Positions 54,575-63,602 of a stretch of 64,000 bases of DNA are shown piece by piece (the stretch's first letter is position 1; each line of letters opens with the position of its first letter). The position numbers and the translations under genes were made by a program. Source of the DNA: Mycocentrospora acerina (taxonomy: Eukaryota > Ascomycota > Dothideomycetes > Pleosporales); contig JAKUHH010000177.1 in assembly GCA_022701365.1 (NCBI GenBank), positions 992,001 through 1,056,000 of the forward strand, in the 5' to 3' direction. Under the pieces are notes generated by a model. The model was not told the DNA's origin. It was given only the letters and a program-made list of their open reading frames with translations, and made no database searches.

Positions 54575-55702
54575 CTAGGCAAAGTTGCCGCCAGCAGTCT
54601 TGGTCGTGCTAGCCGCAATGCTAACATTCTTGACTGTGACGACGCCGCCGTTGACGCTCGTGACCTTGACGTCGACGGTCGCGGTGCCGAACCCGCTGGG
54701 GTTCTCGAAGAAGTTGTACTCCTTGCGGGTGGTGGCCTTCCATGTCTTGCCTGCGTCGGTCGAGACCTCGAGCTTGGCAACGGGCACGTTGGCGTTCATG
54801 ACCTGCATGCTGAACCACCACTGGCTGGTGCCCTCCTTGTTCTTGAGCACAATGGGGGTCGTGATGCCGCAGGGAACGACTTGCCAGTTGACGTTGATGA
54901 CACCGGTGGAGGGGGTGGCGAGCTTGGCAAAGGCGTCGGAGAAGAGATCGAGATGGTTGGGGCCGCAGCCGGGGCATTGGTCGACGACCATGGCGGTGAT
55001 CTTGTTGCCAGAGGGGCCGGTGACGCTCACGCAGGCACCGCAGTTGCCAGCACCGGCCCAGTTGGAGTCGGAGAGTGCGGTACCGTAGATGCCAGAGGGG
55101 ATGGTGTAGCCGGTGAAGGAGCACATGCCGCCGCCGACGTTGCCGCCGTAGAAGGTTGCCTTGCCAGAGTTGGAGCCGCCTAGGGCTCGTCCGCTGACAG
55201 GGCTGGTTGACTCGACGGACTCAGCAGGAGCGTTTTTCTCAATAGCTTCAGCAATGGTGCCTGTCGCGCTCGCAGCGGGAGTTTCAGAAGCGTATGTGGG
55301 GGTGACAGCCTCGTAGCTGGAGACAGCAGGCTGGCCGTAGCTCTCTACGGGGGAGTATGTGGGGACAATAGTCTCGCTGACAGGGACAGGAGTGTAGATG
55401 GGGGAGAAAGTGGGGACAGTGCTACCGTGGGGGACACGGGTAGTGTTGTGGTAGGTTCCGTTGGGGTAGTTACCCCAGTGCAGGCTAGAGGACGAGGCAT
55501 AGGGAACGGTGACGGTAGTAGAGAGGCGGAGTGTGCTGGTTGAGTACAGGGTCGTCGTTGGCTCGGCCTCAGCAACTTCGACGGGTTGAACAGTGACGTA
55601 GACCTTTTCAGTCTCGGTCAAGGTAACAATCTTGGGCTTGCATCCTTCCTGTGCAAGAACAGCGCCCACAAGGGGGATCAGGGAGAAGATGGTAGACTTC
55701 AT
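54575..55702 (-). CDS. Secreted expansin-like protein (DPBB fold)
   Basis: Intronless, 375 aa. Residues 1-17 (MKSTIFSLIPLVGAVLA) form a signal peptide. A Ser/Thr/Pro/Tyr-rich linker (about 18-175) is likely O-glycosylated. The double-psi beta-barrel covers about 178-275: GKATFYGGNVGGGMCSF, YGTALSDSNWAGAGNCGACV and VVDQCPGCGPNHLDLFSDAF, with the conserved Asp and Cys pattern of expansins and loosenins. A C-terminal CBM63-like beta-sandwich follows (about 280-365; WWFSMQVMNANVPVAKLEVS, then WKATTRKEYNFFE). Expected to act in the apoplast or wall by loosening polysaccharides without hydrolysis. The Asp in VVDQCPGC matches the expansin catalytic-like Asp. Confidence 0.88.
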   Translation of the reverse strand: MKSTIFSLIPLVGAVLAQEGCKPKIVTLTETEKVYVTVQPVEVAEAEPTTTLYSTSTLRLSTTVTVPYASSSSLHWGNYPNGTYHNTTRVPHGSTVPTFSPIYTPVPVSETIVPTYSPVESYGQPAVSSYEAVTPTYASETPAASATGTIAEAIEKNAPAESVESTSPVSGRALGGSNSGKATFYGGNVGGGMCSFTGYTIPSGIYGTALSDSNWAGAGNCGACVSVTGPSGNKITAMVVDQCPGCGPNHLDLFSDAFAKLATPSTGVINVNWQVVPCGITTPIVLKNKEGTSQWWFSMQVMNANVPVAKLEVSTDAGKTWKATTRKEYNFFENPSGFGTATVDVKVTSVNGGVVTVKNVSIAASTTKTAGGNFA

Positions 55703-57043
55703 GTTGGCTTTTTTCTTTTCAAGCTTGCTCGACTAGTTGGCAGTGATTTGGGTAGAGAGAGAAGACGGAGTAAACGACTAGCGTTTGAATTCGAGGATTG
55801 AATCGTATCAACGATTTGGCGGAGCAGTACAAAAATGAGTGGCAGCAGCGCAGCGGCTTGCAAAACGAATGACTTCGGTAAGGTGAGTAGAGGTCGGAAG
55901 CTTGAGAAACAGTAGCAACCACGGACAGGCCGTCCTAAATAAACTACCTCAATCTTGTCATACATGCCAGCTGACTTAGCCTGAAGTGGTGATCCCAACA
56001 TCAGTGGAAATTTGCTCGACAAATAAATGAACTTGACCGAGCGCGGGCAGTAAAGCTGCAGACGGGTGCGGCAACATGCAGGAACAATCAGCGCCAAATC
56101 GATTTGGCAGGCCGCCGTGTCCCATCTCAGGCCTAGACCAACGGTTGTTGGGGGGCGCTCCGAAGATTTTCTGATGAAGTGCTGGGGTGAAGGGCGCGCT
56201 AGATGAAGATCAAACGTTGGCGAGATCAAAGGCGGAAAACGGAGTTATCCATCTGATCCCCGGAACGAGGATGTTCTGACAGATTGAAATAAGATTGAAG
56301 AGTTTATTTTCCATTTGACGTCGTACAGCTGTGCTGACCTTGCAAGATCTGCGGCGATAATTGCGACTGTATGTCGTGGTGGTGGTGGAGGAGGAGCAGG
56401 TGGACTGATGAAACTCGGAATTGGTGTTTCAAGAAAGGCAGGTCGGTGGTACCGCCGGGTATATATTGCGATGCAATAATGACGGGCCGCAATTATCTGC
56501 AGCAACTTCTCGACTGCGCTATCGATGGGGATCCAAGTATCACCGCGGATTAGAGTAATGAAGAAGAGTTTGTATAGGCATTAACTCTTACTCTCAGACC
56601 TTTGCTGTACGGCCGTTTTTCGGGAGTTAAATCCAACAATAAACTGAGCGTTTCTGCCCAAAGGTTGTTACAAACGTGAGCACGAGCTCACCTCATGTCT
56701 GAACAAGCTTCGCAACCCTGGACTTGCATCGAGCACAGCTCATATCCCCGCCTACGATGATCGCCCCACAATCCATCAGTTAACAAATTGTCTGGTAATG
56801 AGATTGATCTTCGCTGATTACTGTGTAAGCCACAAATGCGAGTCATCGAATCTCTCAGAAGTGAGAACAAGGGGCAGTAATATCAACGCTCGCCGGGTTC
56901 CGTGAAAACTTGCGCGATATTGCCTTTGCTCCACTTGTTTTGTTTTCCAGGCTCGAATGCCAAACGTATCTGTCTGGGTAGATAGTAGGTTGTCCACTGA
57001 CTGTCCGAATCGGTGCAAGTGTCCAAACATGAGCAGCTGATTC
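55703..57043. promoter_or_regulatory. Promoter region of the expansin-like gene
   Basis: 1.34 kb between the expansin ATG (leftward) and the BMT2 stop (leftward). No ORF is supported. A GGT/GGA-rich run near 56373-56400 is low complexity. Confidence 0.4.
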
Positions 57044-57922
57044 TCACTCCACAACGATGCAGAAATTGTTCATTCCAGGCCCGTCTTTGAGCTTTTTCTT
57101 CTCTGTTCTGACCGAGGTGACTGTCCCTGTCCAGCTGAACAAGTAGTAGCAGAGTTTTGTAGTATTCTTATTGTGCCTGAGCACGAATCCTTGACTCTCC
57201 ATAATGTGCAGTAAAAGATTTTCGTCCAAGTACCGGGAGTTATCGACACATGGCAGTGGCAGTACAAAGAACAATAATGGCATTGTGGTGGTGGTGGATG
57301 TCGTAGGCTGTGATGTGCCCATTCGTAGAAATTTTGTGATTCGCTTCAGCATCTCGCCGCGTCCAGGTGCATCCGGAACGTAGTTGAGTACCAAAGACAG
57401 GGAGACAATATCAAAGCGTTCATCATTAGACGTTGGTATCGGCCTTTCCATGAAATCTTGTTTTGCAATACCAGGGCCTTGGCTGTTGAGATCGATCCTG
57501 GTCATGTGGATGCTGCTCGGGTACTTTGATATCTCATTGCTTGTCGAAAGGGCTCCGACTTCAAGACATCTCAACGGAGCTTCTCCTCCAGTGGCATTCT
57601 GACCTCGACTTTTGGAGTCGAGGAATGATGACTGCTGCAGCCAATCAACGAGAATCTTACTAGAGTCGCCGCCTCGATCTTTTGCCTGGCCCTGCTTGCT
57701 GGCGGCCTGGTACGTCTTGATGCCGCCATTCTTCTCGATTGCACGGGCGATTTCTTCAGATGTCTTTAGGTCTCCCTTTTTCAGCGCAGCTGCATGCTCT
57801 TTCTGTAGTCGGTGATGAGTGCGAATGATGGTCCGTGATCGCTCTGAGCTCATCCGCTCCTTGGGCTTGCTGGATGGCGGTCGGCCATGCGACAGGGTCT
57901 TTGCACGCTTTTTCACTGCCAT
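57044..57922 (-). CDS. BMT2: 25S rRNA adenine-N(1) methyltransferase Bmt2
   Basis: Nucleolar SAM-dependent enzyme that makes m1A (A2142 in yeast) in 25S rRNA. Intronless, 292 aa from ATG 57922 (MAVKKRAKTLSHGRPP, a basic nucleolar-type start). The conserved YQAASKQGQAKDRGGDSSK segment precedes the SAM fold. Motif I is LRCLEVGAL (residues 117-125), an acidic residue follows in TRIDLNSQ, and FDIVSLSLVLNYVPDAPGRG (170-189) is the family's catalytic-region block. Then come LPLPCVDNSRY and a C-terminal strand ending in NNFCIVVE. The length agrees with the family (about 300-340 aa). It is divergent from uL23 with only 201 bp between, fitting shared control of ribosome biogenesis. Confidence 0.93.
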   Translation of the reverse strand: MAVKKRAKTLSHGRPPSSKPKERMSSERSRTIIRTHHRLQKEHAAALKKGDLKTSEEIARAIEKNGGIKTYQAASKQGQAKDRGGDSSKILVDWLQQSSFLDSKSRGQNATGGEAPLRCLEVGALSTSNEISKYPSSIHMTRIDLNSQGPGIAKQDFMERPIPTSNDERFDIVSLSLVLNYVPDAPGRGEMLKRITKFLRMGTSQPTTSTTTTMPLLFFVLPLPCVDNSRYLDENLLLHIMESQGFVLRHNKNTTKLCYYLFSWTGTVTSVRTEKKKLKDGPGMNNFCIVVE

Positions 57923-58123
57923 TGCGTTCTCGAGTTGGAAAGTCACTTGGCTGATGTCTTGCCTGCACAGGCCGAGCACGAGACTTCAAGATGCAAGTTT
58001 TGGCGCTAGTTGGTGATTGGCTGGCTAGCGAGGCGCCCACATTCGCTCTTTTCCTCTACTCTCCCGGACTTTGAACTTCTTTGCAGCCTCGACTACTAAC
58101 GACAGGACAATCACATCGCCAAA
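57923..58123. promoter_or_regulatory. Bidirectional promoter BMT2 / uL23
   Basis: 201 bp between ATGs, with an inverted CCAAT core (ATTGG) near 58016-58020. A CTACTAAC branch-like site followed by GACAG just before the uL23 ATG could mark the end of a 5' UTR intron. Confidence 0.45.
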
Positions 58124-58957
58124 ATGGGACCCAAGCCAGCCACCAAGAGTACGTTGCCGCCTACATCGCCATCGAACGATTGAGAAGACAGCACACGCAC
58201 GTTTTGAGCGGTTTCGCACGATAACAGCAGTCCTGGTATCGTCAAGCAACTCTGCGAATGCGCCTCGATCAAGCTCCTCACGAGATGGACTCATGGCTAA
58301 CATGTGCACAGCTTCCACCAAGACTGGCAAGCAGGCCAATGCCGCTGCCAAGTCGGCCCTGCGCGGAGTAAGACTCCCTTGATCCCTTCTTAAGTCGTGT
58401 CAGAACCATACTCTGACGGGCTGTTCTTCTCGTGTGGCGGGCACAATTAACGAGATGACAGTCGTACGCGAACAAGAAGCGAGCGATCAGGAAGAGCACC
58501 AGCTTCCACCGGTATGCCCCGAATCCGAGGCCGTGTATGGAGATGCTGACAATTTCGGCAGCCCCAAGACGCTCGAGCTGTCCCGTACTCCCAAGTACCC
58601 CCGCAAGTCGGTCCCCCATGCTCCCCGCATGGATGCCTCGACCATCCTCATCCACCCGCTCAACACCGAGTCTGCCATGAAGAAGGTACGAAGAAGTGCA
58701 GGAAGCGAGAAATGGGGTGGGACAAGTACTGATTTTTTTGATTTGCGCAGATTGAGGAGAACAACACACTCGTCTTCATTGTCGACGTCAAGGCCAACAA
58801 GCGCCAGATTGCTCTTGCGCTCAAGAAGCAGTACGACGTCAACTGCGTCAAGATCAACACACTGATCCGACCGGACGGCTCCAAGAAGGCCTTTGCGCGC
58901 CTGACTGCCGATGTTGACGCGCTCGACATTGCGGCCACCAAGCTCGCCATTGTTTAA
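58124..58957 (+). CDS. RPL25: 60S ribosomal protein uL23 (L23a/L25)
   Basis: Binds 25S rRNA at the tunnel exit and contacts SRP and nascent-chain factors. Five exons: 58124-58148, 58312-58367, 58462-58511, 58562-58685 and 58751-58957, with introns of 163, 94, 50 and 65 bp. The product is 153 aa. It starts MGPKPATKTSTKTGKQANAA, continues SALRG/SYANKKRAIRKSTSFHRPKTLELSRTPKYPRKS (split over junctions), then IHPLNTESAMKK, IEENNTLVFIVDVKANKRQI, and ends RLTADVDALDIAATKLAIV. Exon 3 (50 nt) was found by looking for the missing basic segment before RPKTLEL; donor, acceptor and phase all match. The long unspliced frame over exons 3-4 is therefore an artefact. Confidence 0.93.
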
Positions 58958-59535
58958 AGAAAAGGGGGATGGTTGGACCGTCTTTCTGAAAATGCATGAG
59001 GTCGAGTGGGTGTGTGGTTATACCCGGCGATGGAAAAGTCATGTGTTGGGCACGGCGTTTCATGGGCATGTAGTCAAATGGTGACTGGAATGAATCAAAT
59101 TATGACATGACGCCACTCTTTTGGCTTTGTCCGAATTATTTTTTTCTGCCTGTGAAGATTTTTTTTAAATTCATTTTATCTTGTGTGATTGCTCAATGTT
59201 TTTGAAGATGAATTGACACGGCCAATTTAAACATTTGGCTGTTTGTTCATCTTTGGTCTTGATTCTTTTTGACGTGTTTGTCCATCTATCCATCCATCCA
59301 TCCATCCATCCAACCATCCGATCAATATCAATATTAATATCAATATCAACATCGACGTCATCATCATCATTGCCATTGTCATAACAATCCATCTCCATCT
59401 CCATACAAATATCATACAACCCGCTCCACCACCTTCTTATCCAATCCAATCCAATCCCATCCAATCCCATCCAATCCAATCCTATCCTACACTTCATTTC
59501 ATTCCATATCATCCCACTCCCCTCTATCCCATCTC
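58958..59535. other. Convergent 3' region uL23 / TIM8 with tetra- and pentanucleotide repeats
   Basis: Holds both 3' UTRs and a low-complexity stretch: (CCAT)n at about 59281-59319, ATC/ATT-rich DNA at 59325-59370, and (CCAAT/CCCAT)n at about 59441-59488. ORFs on the - strand here reflect the repeats. Confidence 0.6.
59281..59488. repeat. Compound CCAT / ATC / CCAAT microsatellite
   Basis: Three neighbouring short-unit repeats in the 3' region downstream of TIM8, within the first ~250 bp after its stop codon. Confidence 0.85.
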
Positions 59536-59988
59536 TCACCCCCTCAACCTCTCCAACTCCCTCAACACCACCAAATTCGCGTCCAAAAACCGATCCACAC
59601 ACTGCCTCATGCACGGCTCCTCGTACTTGTCCAGCTTCCCCTGCTTGACGGTGCCAGAGGGGATGCACTTGCGGAAACAGGTGTCTGTCAGGGCGTGAAT
59701 GGCTATTTTTATTCGAATCAAAAAGTGTTAGCAAAGTGTACTTTTTACTTTCTTTCTTTCTTTGGGGGGGTTGTAATTGACTACTTTGTTTCTGGAGGGG
59801 GTGGGTATGTGGTGTGGTAATGGGTAATGGAAAGGAAAAGAAAAGAAAAGAAAAGGGAGAGACAAACAGCTTTGGATGCGCGCCTTTTGGCCCTCGTTCA
59901 TGACGAATTGCTGGAGCTCTTGCTTGTCATTGTTGCTTAGTTTGCTGAGGTCGACGTTGCCGAGGTTGGTGCCGCCGAGGGAGTCCAT
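59536..59988 (-). CDS. TIM8: Tim8, small TIM chaperone of the mitochondrial intermembrane space
   Basis: Small Tim that pairs with Tim13 to guide Tim23-type precursors across the intermembrane space. Exons 59988-59868 and 59702-59536; the 165-bp intron (GTTTGT...AATAG) splits a Ser codon. The product is 95 aa. The N-terminal helix is LSKLSNNDKQELQQFVMNEG. Twin CX3C motifs follow splicing: CFRKC (Cys49/Cys53) and CMRQC (Cys71/Cys75), spaced by 17 residues. QSS at the junction and LDKYEEPC match the Tim8 subfamily better than Tim9, 10 or 13. The intron contains CTTT and AAAAG repeats and a G run. Confidence 0.92.
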
Positions 59989-60494
59989 TGCGGGTTTGGG
60001 TGGTGCTGTGGTTGTTTTTTCTTTCTTTCTTCTTTCGGAGAGAGGGGTTTTTTTTCTGGGGGGCGGGTGGTGAGTGTTGGACGGGTTTCGTGTATGCGTG
60101 GATGGGGTTGGGGGGTGGTGGTGGTGGTTGCAGCGGGGGTGCGTGTGTTTGAGTTGGGTTGTGGAATTTCTTGACGTCGTTTGGAGGCTTGGGGGGGATG
60201 CGGGTGTTAGTCAGCAGGGTTGGATGGGGCTTTCTTCCTGTCTTCCTGTATTGATGTCTGTTTTTTTTTGGTTTGCTTTTTGAGTTCAAAATCACAGCGA
60301 GGAGGGATCAAGTCTTAATCTCAGAAATTGAAAAAGTGTAAATTACATGCTCGCTTCGTGATACGTGTAGTACATGTATGCATACGGCGTCTCAAATATC
60401 CAGCCAAAGTTCACAAAAACGCCCTCTCTGCCCTATGAACATGTCCACCCGTTTACTATAAAAACTTACACACCGTCAAAAAAACTTTTATCGC
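59989..60494. promoter_or_regulatory. TIM8 promoter region
   Basis: About 500 bp between TIM8 ATG and the AVT1-like stop, both on the - strand. G/T-rich low complexity on the + strand near 60100-60140. No gene. Confidence 0.4.
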
Positions 60495-62637
60495 TCAGGC
60501 GCCAATCATTTCTTTGGGAAGGAAAGCAAAAATAGTACTGACAACCGCCATGATGGTGCTGGTTATGATCAGTGTCCAGTTCAAAATCTTCTCACCTCTA
60601 CCAATCTCCTTGCCAAACAGCTTCAGGTGGAATGCCAGCGGCAGGATGATGCAGATGGAGAAGCACGCGACACTGCCCAGCAATGTCATGATGCGGTCAA
60701 AGGACGGGAACAGGATTGCGATGACGACAAAAACAACAATGGTGACGATGCGAAGGGAGACCTTGAACAAGCCGCGGTTGAGACCAGACATGCCATCCAG
60801 CGAGGGCGAAACGGAGAGCGAGCGGTTGTCGAGGCCAAAGACGACTTCCAAAGTGGATACAATAGGTCGAGCGTTGAGGGGCACCTTTGTGAGGGGAATA
60901 ATGGCGATGCAAATTGCAATGAAGACGGAGATACCCTGAGGATAGCCTTGGGTGAGGAAGATGTTGTTTGTGATTTCGTCGCGTACGCCGTCACCAAACA
61001 TGAGGATGCCCGCACAGGCCATTCCAGTGTCAATGAGGTAGGTGAAGACGTATGTGATGTTGACAGCCTTTCGGTATTTGTAGGGGTGGCGCATGTCACG
61101 GTAGATGTTGGGAAATACCGAGTGGCCTCCCCAGGGCGACATTAGCAGTCCGAATGACAGCGGGATGGTGAGCCAGTTTTCGGGAAAGAGGTACTGGGTT
61201 GCAGGCTGGCGAATGGAGCCTGGAGACTCTGCCTTGATGAGGCCATCGGCCCAGACGGAGATGAGAACTATGCCGAGTTAGTCATGTGGGGGGTTGTAGT
61301 GGTGGTGGTGGTGGTAGTGGTGGTGATGGTGATGGTGAAGAAGAAGAAGAAGAAGAAGAAGAAGAAGAAGAAGAAGAAGAAGAAGAAGAAGAAGAAGAAG
61401 GAGAAAAAGGAGAAAAAGGAGAAAAAGGCCACTTACTTGCAAAGCAGGACGCTACGCCCAGAATAGAGGTAAAGGATAGCAAGCGGAGGGGCAGGAAGCT
61501 CAAGGGTATCAGAATCAGGCCGCAGACAATCTTCCAGGCAAGGACGCCCCAGCCAGGGATGAGAGAGTCCATGCTGTCTCCAAAGAGGACGACCAGCGCA
61601 ACACATGCGGCCAGCAGCTCGAGAGAGAACAGGATGCTGACGGCGATGCGCGCCTTGTTGCCAAACGAGACAAAGGCCAGGTCGGCAAAGGTGATGAGAG
61701 AGCTGTCTACATCCAAGCACTTTGCAAGCAGCTTGGCCGTGTACGAGGTCACGACTGCCGAGAATGCCAGAAAGATCATGCCGACCACCCAGCCCGAGTA
61801 CTTGAGCGCGAGGGGCAGAGCGAGCAGGCCCACGCCGACCAGAACGTTGACCGAGTTGAAGACGGTCTGCGGCAGCGTGGACTGGCCGACGACGACGTTG
61901 ATGATGTGGCCGTCTTCCTCAATCTGCTTGACGAGGAGCGGCTCGCGTTCCTGCTCTGGCTCGGGGACGCCCTTCATCTGCTGCTCCATGAACAGGCGCC
62001 CGGCATGGCGCATCGACGACTCGTTGACGCGCGTGGAGAGACTCCCATACCCCGTGCCATAGCTCCCGCCAAAGGGCGACGAGAGCGAGGGCTCAATGTT
62101 GAAGATGCTCTCGCCCCTCGCGCGGAAGCGCTGGTCGAAGCCGGCCAGCAGCTGCGTCTCCTCTGTTGCGCTCTGGTCTTCGTCGACGACGGCATTGTCC
62201 GAGGTGCGCCTTCCCTCGGCCTGGAAGGCGTGGCGCAGGGCGGAGCGGTGGTCGGGGGCGTGGCTCGAGAGGCCGGCGCGCGGCAGGTCGGCGGTCTCGT
62301 CGTCGGACTCGATGCGGAAGCTGGGGCGCACGGGGGTGATTTCGAAGAAGCCGGCGGCGCGCTGCCACGAGCTGGCAAAGTTGTTGATGCTGTTGACGCC
62401 GCCGGCGTCGCCCAGGGCGCCAATCTGCTGGGTCAGCGAGAGTCTGCGCCGGCGCAAGGAGCCAAAGCGCGAGGGAGAGCCTCCGCCCTCGCCGTCGCTG
62501 TCGCCATCGGCGCTGGGCCGGCGGTCGGGCGTGTCCCACTGGACGCGACTGCCCTGGCTGCCCGTGGAGCCGACGGAGCCACGGTGGACGCCGTCGTACT
62601 GGTCCCAGGTCGAGGGCTGCTTGCCGTTGATGTTCAT
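60495..62637 (-). CDS. AVT1: Vacuolar amino-acid transporter, AVT1 type (AAAP family)
   Basis: Proton-coupled amino-acid permease; yeast Avt1 loads neutral amino acids into the vacuole. Exons 62637-61437 and 61267-60495, joined across a 169-bp intron (GTAAGT...GCATAG), giving 657 aa. The first ~265 residues are cytosolic and disordered (SPSRFGSLRRRRLSLTQQIG is a conserved element). The AAAP domain starts with STLPQTVFNSVNVLVGVGLL, LPLALKYSGWVVGMI, and about eleven membrane segments follow, ending IFAFLPKEMIGA. The intron lies inside the membrane domain after LGVASCFA. ATG 62637 (MNINGKQPSTW) is used; the frame upstream has no ATG. The intron has a long GAA/TTC repeat. Confidence 0.9.
61291..61428 (-). 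repeat. GAA/TTC trinucleotide and compound repeat filling the AVT1 intron
   Basis: GGT/GTG-rich DNA at about 61291-61336, then about 21 GAA units at 61337-61400, then three copies of a GAGAAAAAG-like unit to 61428. In the transcript this is an uninterrupted pyrimidine tract running from just after the 5' splice site (61436) most of the way to the acceptor (61268). Confidence 0.92.
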
Positions 62638-63116
62638 TGCGAGGAGTGGTGCGGCGCGCGCATTCACACGGGAGAGGCAGGCGTGTAGAGGGCAGACGGG
62701 GCAGAGATAAGGGCAGAACGGGTGGAGACGTGATCTAAAACTCGTCCAGACGACCCATGCACGGTGCGGGAGCTACCTGAATCAATCGACGGCTCTGGCT
62801 GCAGTGGCAACCGTCGGGAGCAGGCCTGGGCTTGGGGGACGCGCAAAACCAGCACGGCCGGCCGCGCCAGGGCCAAAACCGCCGACGACGGCCATGCAGT
62901 GAGGCAGCTGGGACGCGGCCGTCGCGAGCAGGGCGCGCCCCGCATGTGTGCCGTCATCCAGCGCGAACACGGGCGGCCAGCACGACGAGGGTGCGCATGG
63001 AGCGTTGCTGGCGGCGGGCGGCGCTGAGTGGCTGCACAAGCGAGCGGGCCATTGTGTGCCTGGGGGGACTGGCGCTGACCGAGTGCTGGGTGCTGGGTGC
63101 TTGGGGCAGTTGGGCA

Positions 63117-63223
63117 TAGGCAGGCAGGCAGGCAGTCAGTCAGGCAGGTAGGCAGGTAGCCAGCCAGTCAGTCAGCCAGTCAGCCAGCCAGTCAGCCAGC
63201 CAGTCAGCCAGCCAGTCAGTCCA
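63117..63223 (+). repeat. CAGG/CAGT/CAGC tetranucleotide array
   Basis: About 100 bp of diverged CAGN units (on average 4-bp period) starting at the end of the AVT1-proximal GC-rich DNA. Confidence 0.9.
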
Positions 63224-63245
63224 GCAGCGTGGGCAGAGGCTGGCA

Positions 63246-63305
63246 GCACTGCACTGCACTGCACTGCACCACACGGCATAGCACTGCACTGCACCGCACC
63301 ACACC
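63246..63305 (+). repeat. CACTG pentanucleotide array
   Basis: GCACTGCACTG-type units, diverging to GCACCACAC at the end. Confidence 0.85.
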
Positions 63306-63358
63306 GAGCATAGGCAGCCGGCGCGTGTGGTCAAGGAATATAAGCTGGCCCTCGTGCA

Positions 63359-63440
63359 TACATGTACACACATATACATACACATACACATACACATACA
63401 CTTACACACACGTATACACATACACACACATACACACCCC
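63359..63440 (+). repeat. ACATAC/ACAC dinucleotide-hexanucleotide array
   Basis: Compound CA-rich array (ACATAC and ACACAC units), about 160-240 bp upstream of the eRF1 ATG. Confidence 0.9.
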
Positions 63441-63522
63441 CATAGTCGCACCCTCTCTGCTGCACGTCGGCTGCGTGTCGCTTCCCACCTGCCCCTCGCC
63501 CCCAGCACGAAAATTTAGACCC

Positions 63523-63546
63523 CGCCCACGCCCACGCCCACGCCCT
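63523..63546 (+). repeat. CCCACG hexanucleotide repeat
   Basis: About four units of CCCACG directly in the probable eRF1 5' UTR. Confidence 0.8.
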
Positions 63547-63602
63547 CGCCCCAAACACTCCTCGCACACCCTCCCGCCACCCCTCCCACCACAACCGCGG
63601 CC

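Larger units (their letters stand above)
62638..63602. promoter_or_regulatory. Divergent promoter AVT1 / eRF1 packed with microsatellites
   Basis: 965 bp between divergent ATGs. The AVT1 side is GC-rich; the eRF1 side (63117-63543) is almost entirely tandem repeats of several kinds (listed separately). Confidence 0.6.

Noticed and set aside
58434..58865. 143-aa + strand frame beginning MAGTINEMTVV
   Set aside because: It is uL23 exons 3-4 read through introns in a partly wrong frame; splicing at 58461, 58511 and 58561 restores the ribosomal protein.
59171..59734. 187-aa - strand ORF reading beyond Tim8
   Set aside because: Produced by the CCAT and ATC repeats downstream of TIM8; it shifts frame relative to the Tim8 exons.
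63117..63440. Regular spaced repeats considered as a CRISPR-like array
   Set aside because: Period of 4-6 bp, no unique spacers, eukaryotic promoter context: ordinary microsatellites.
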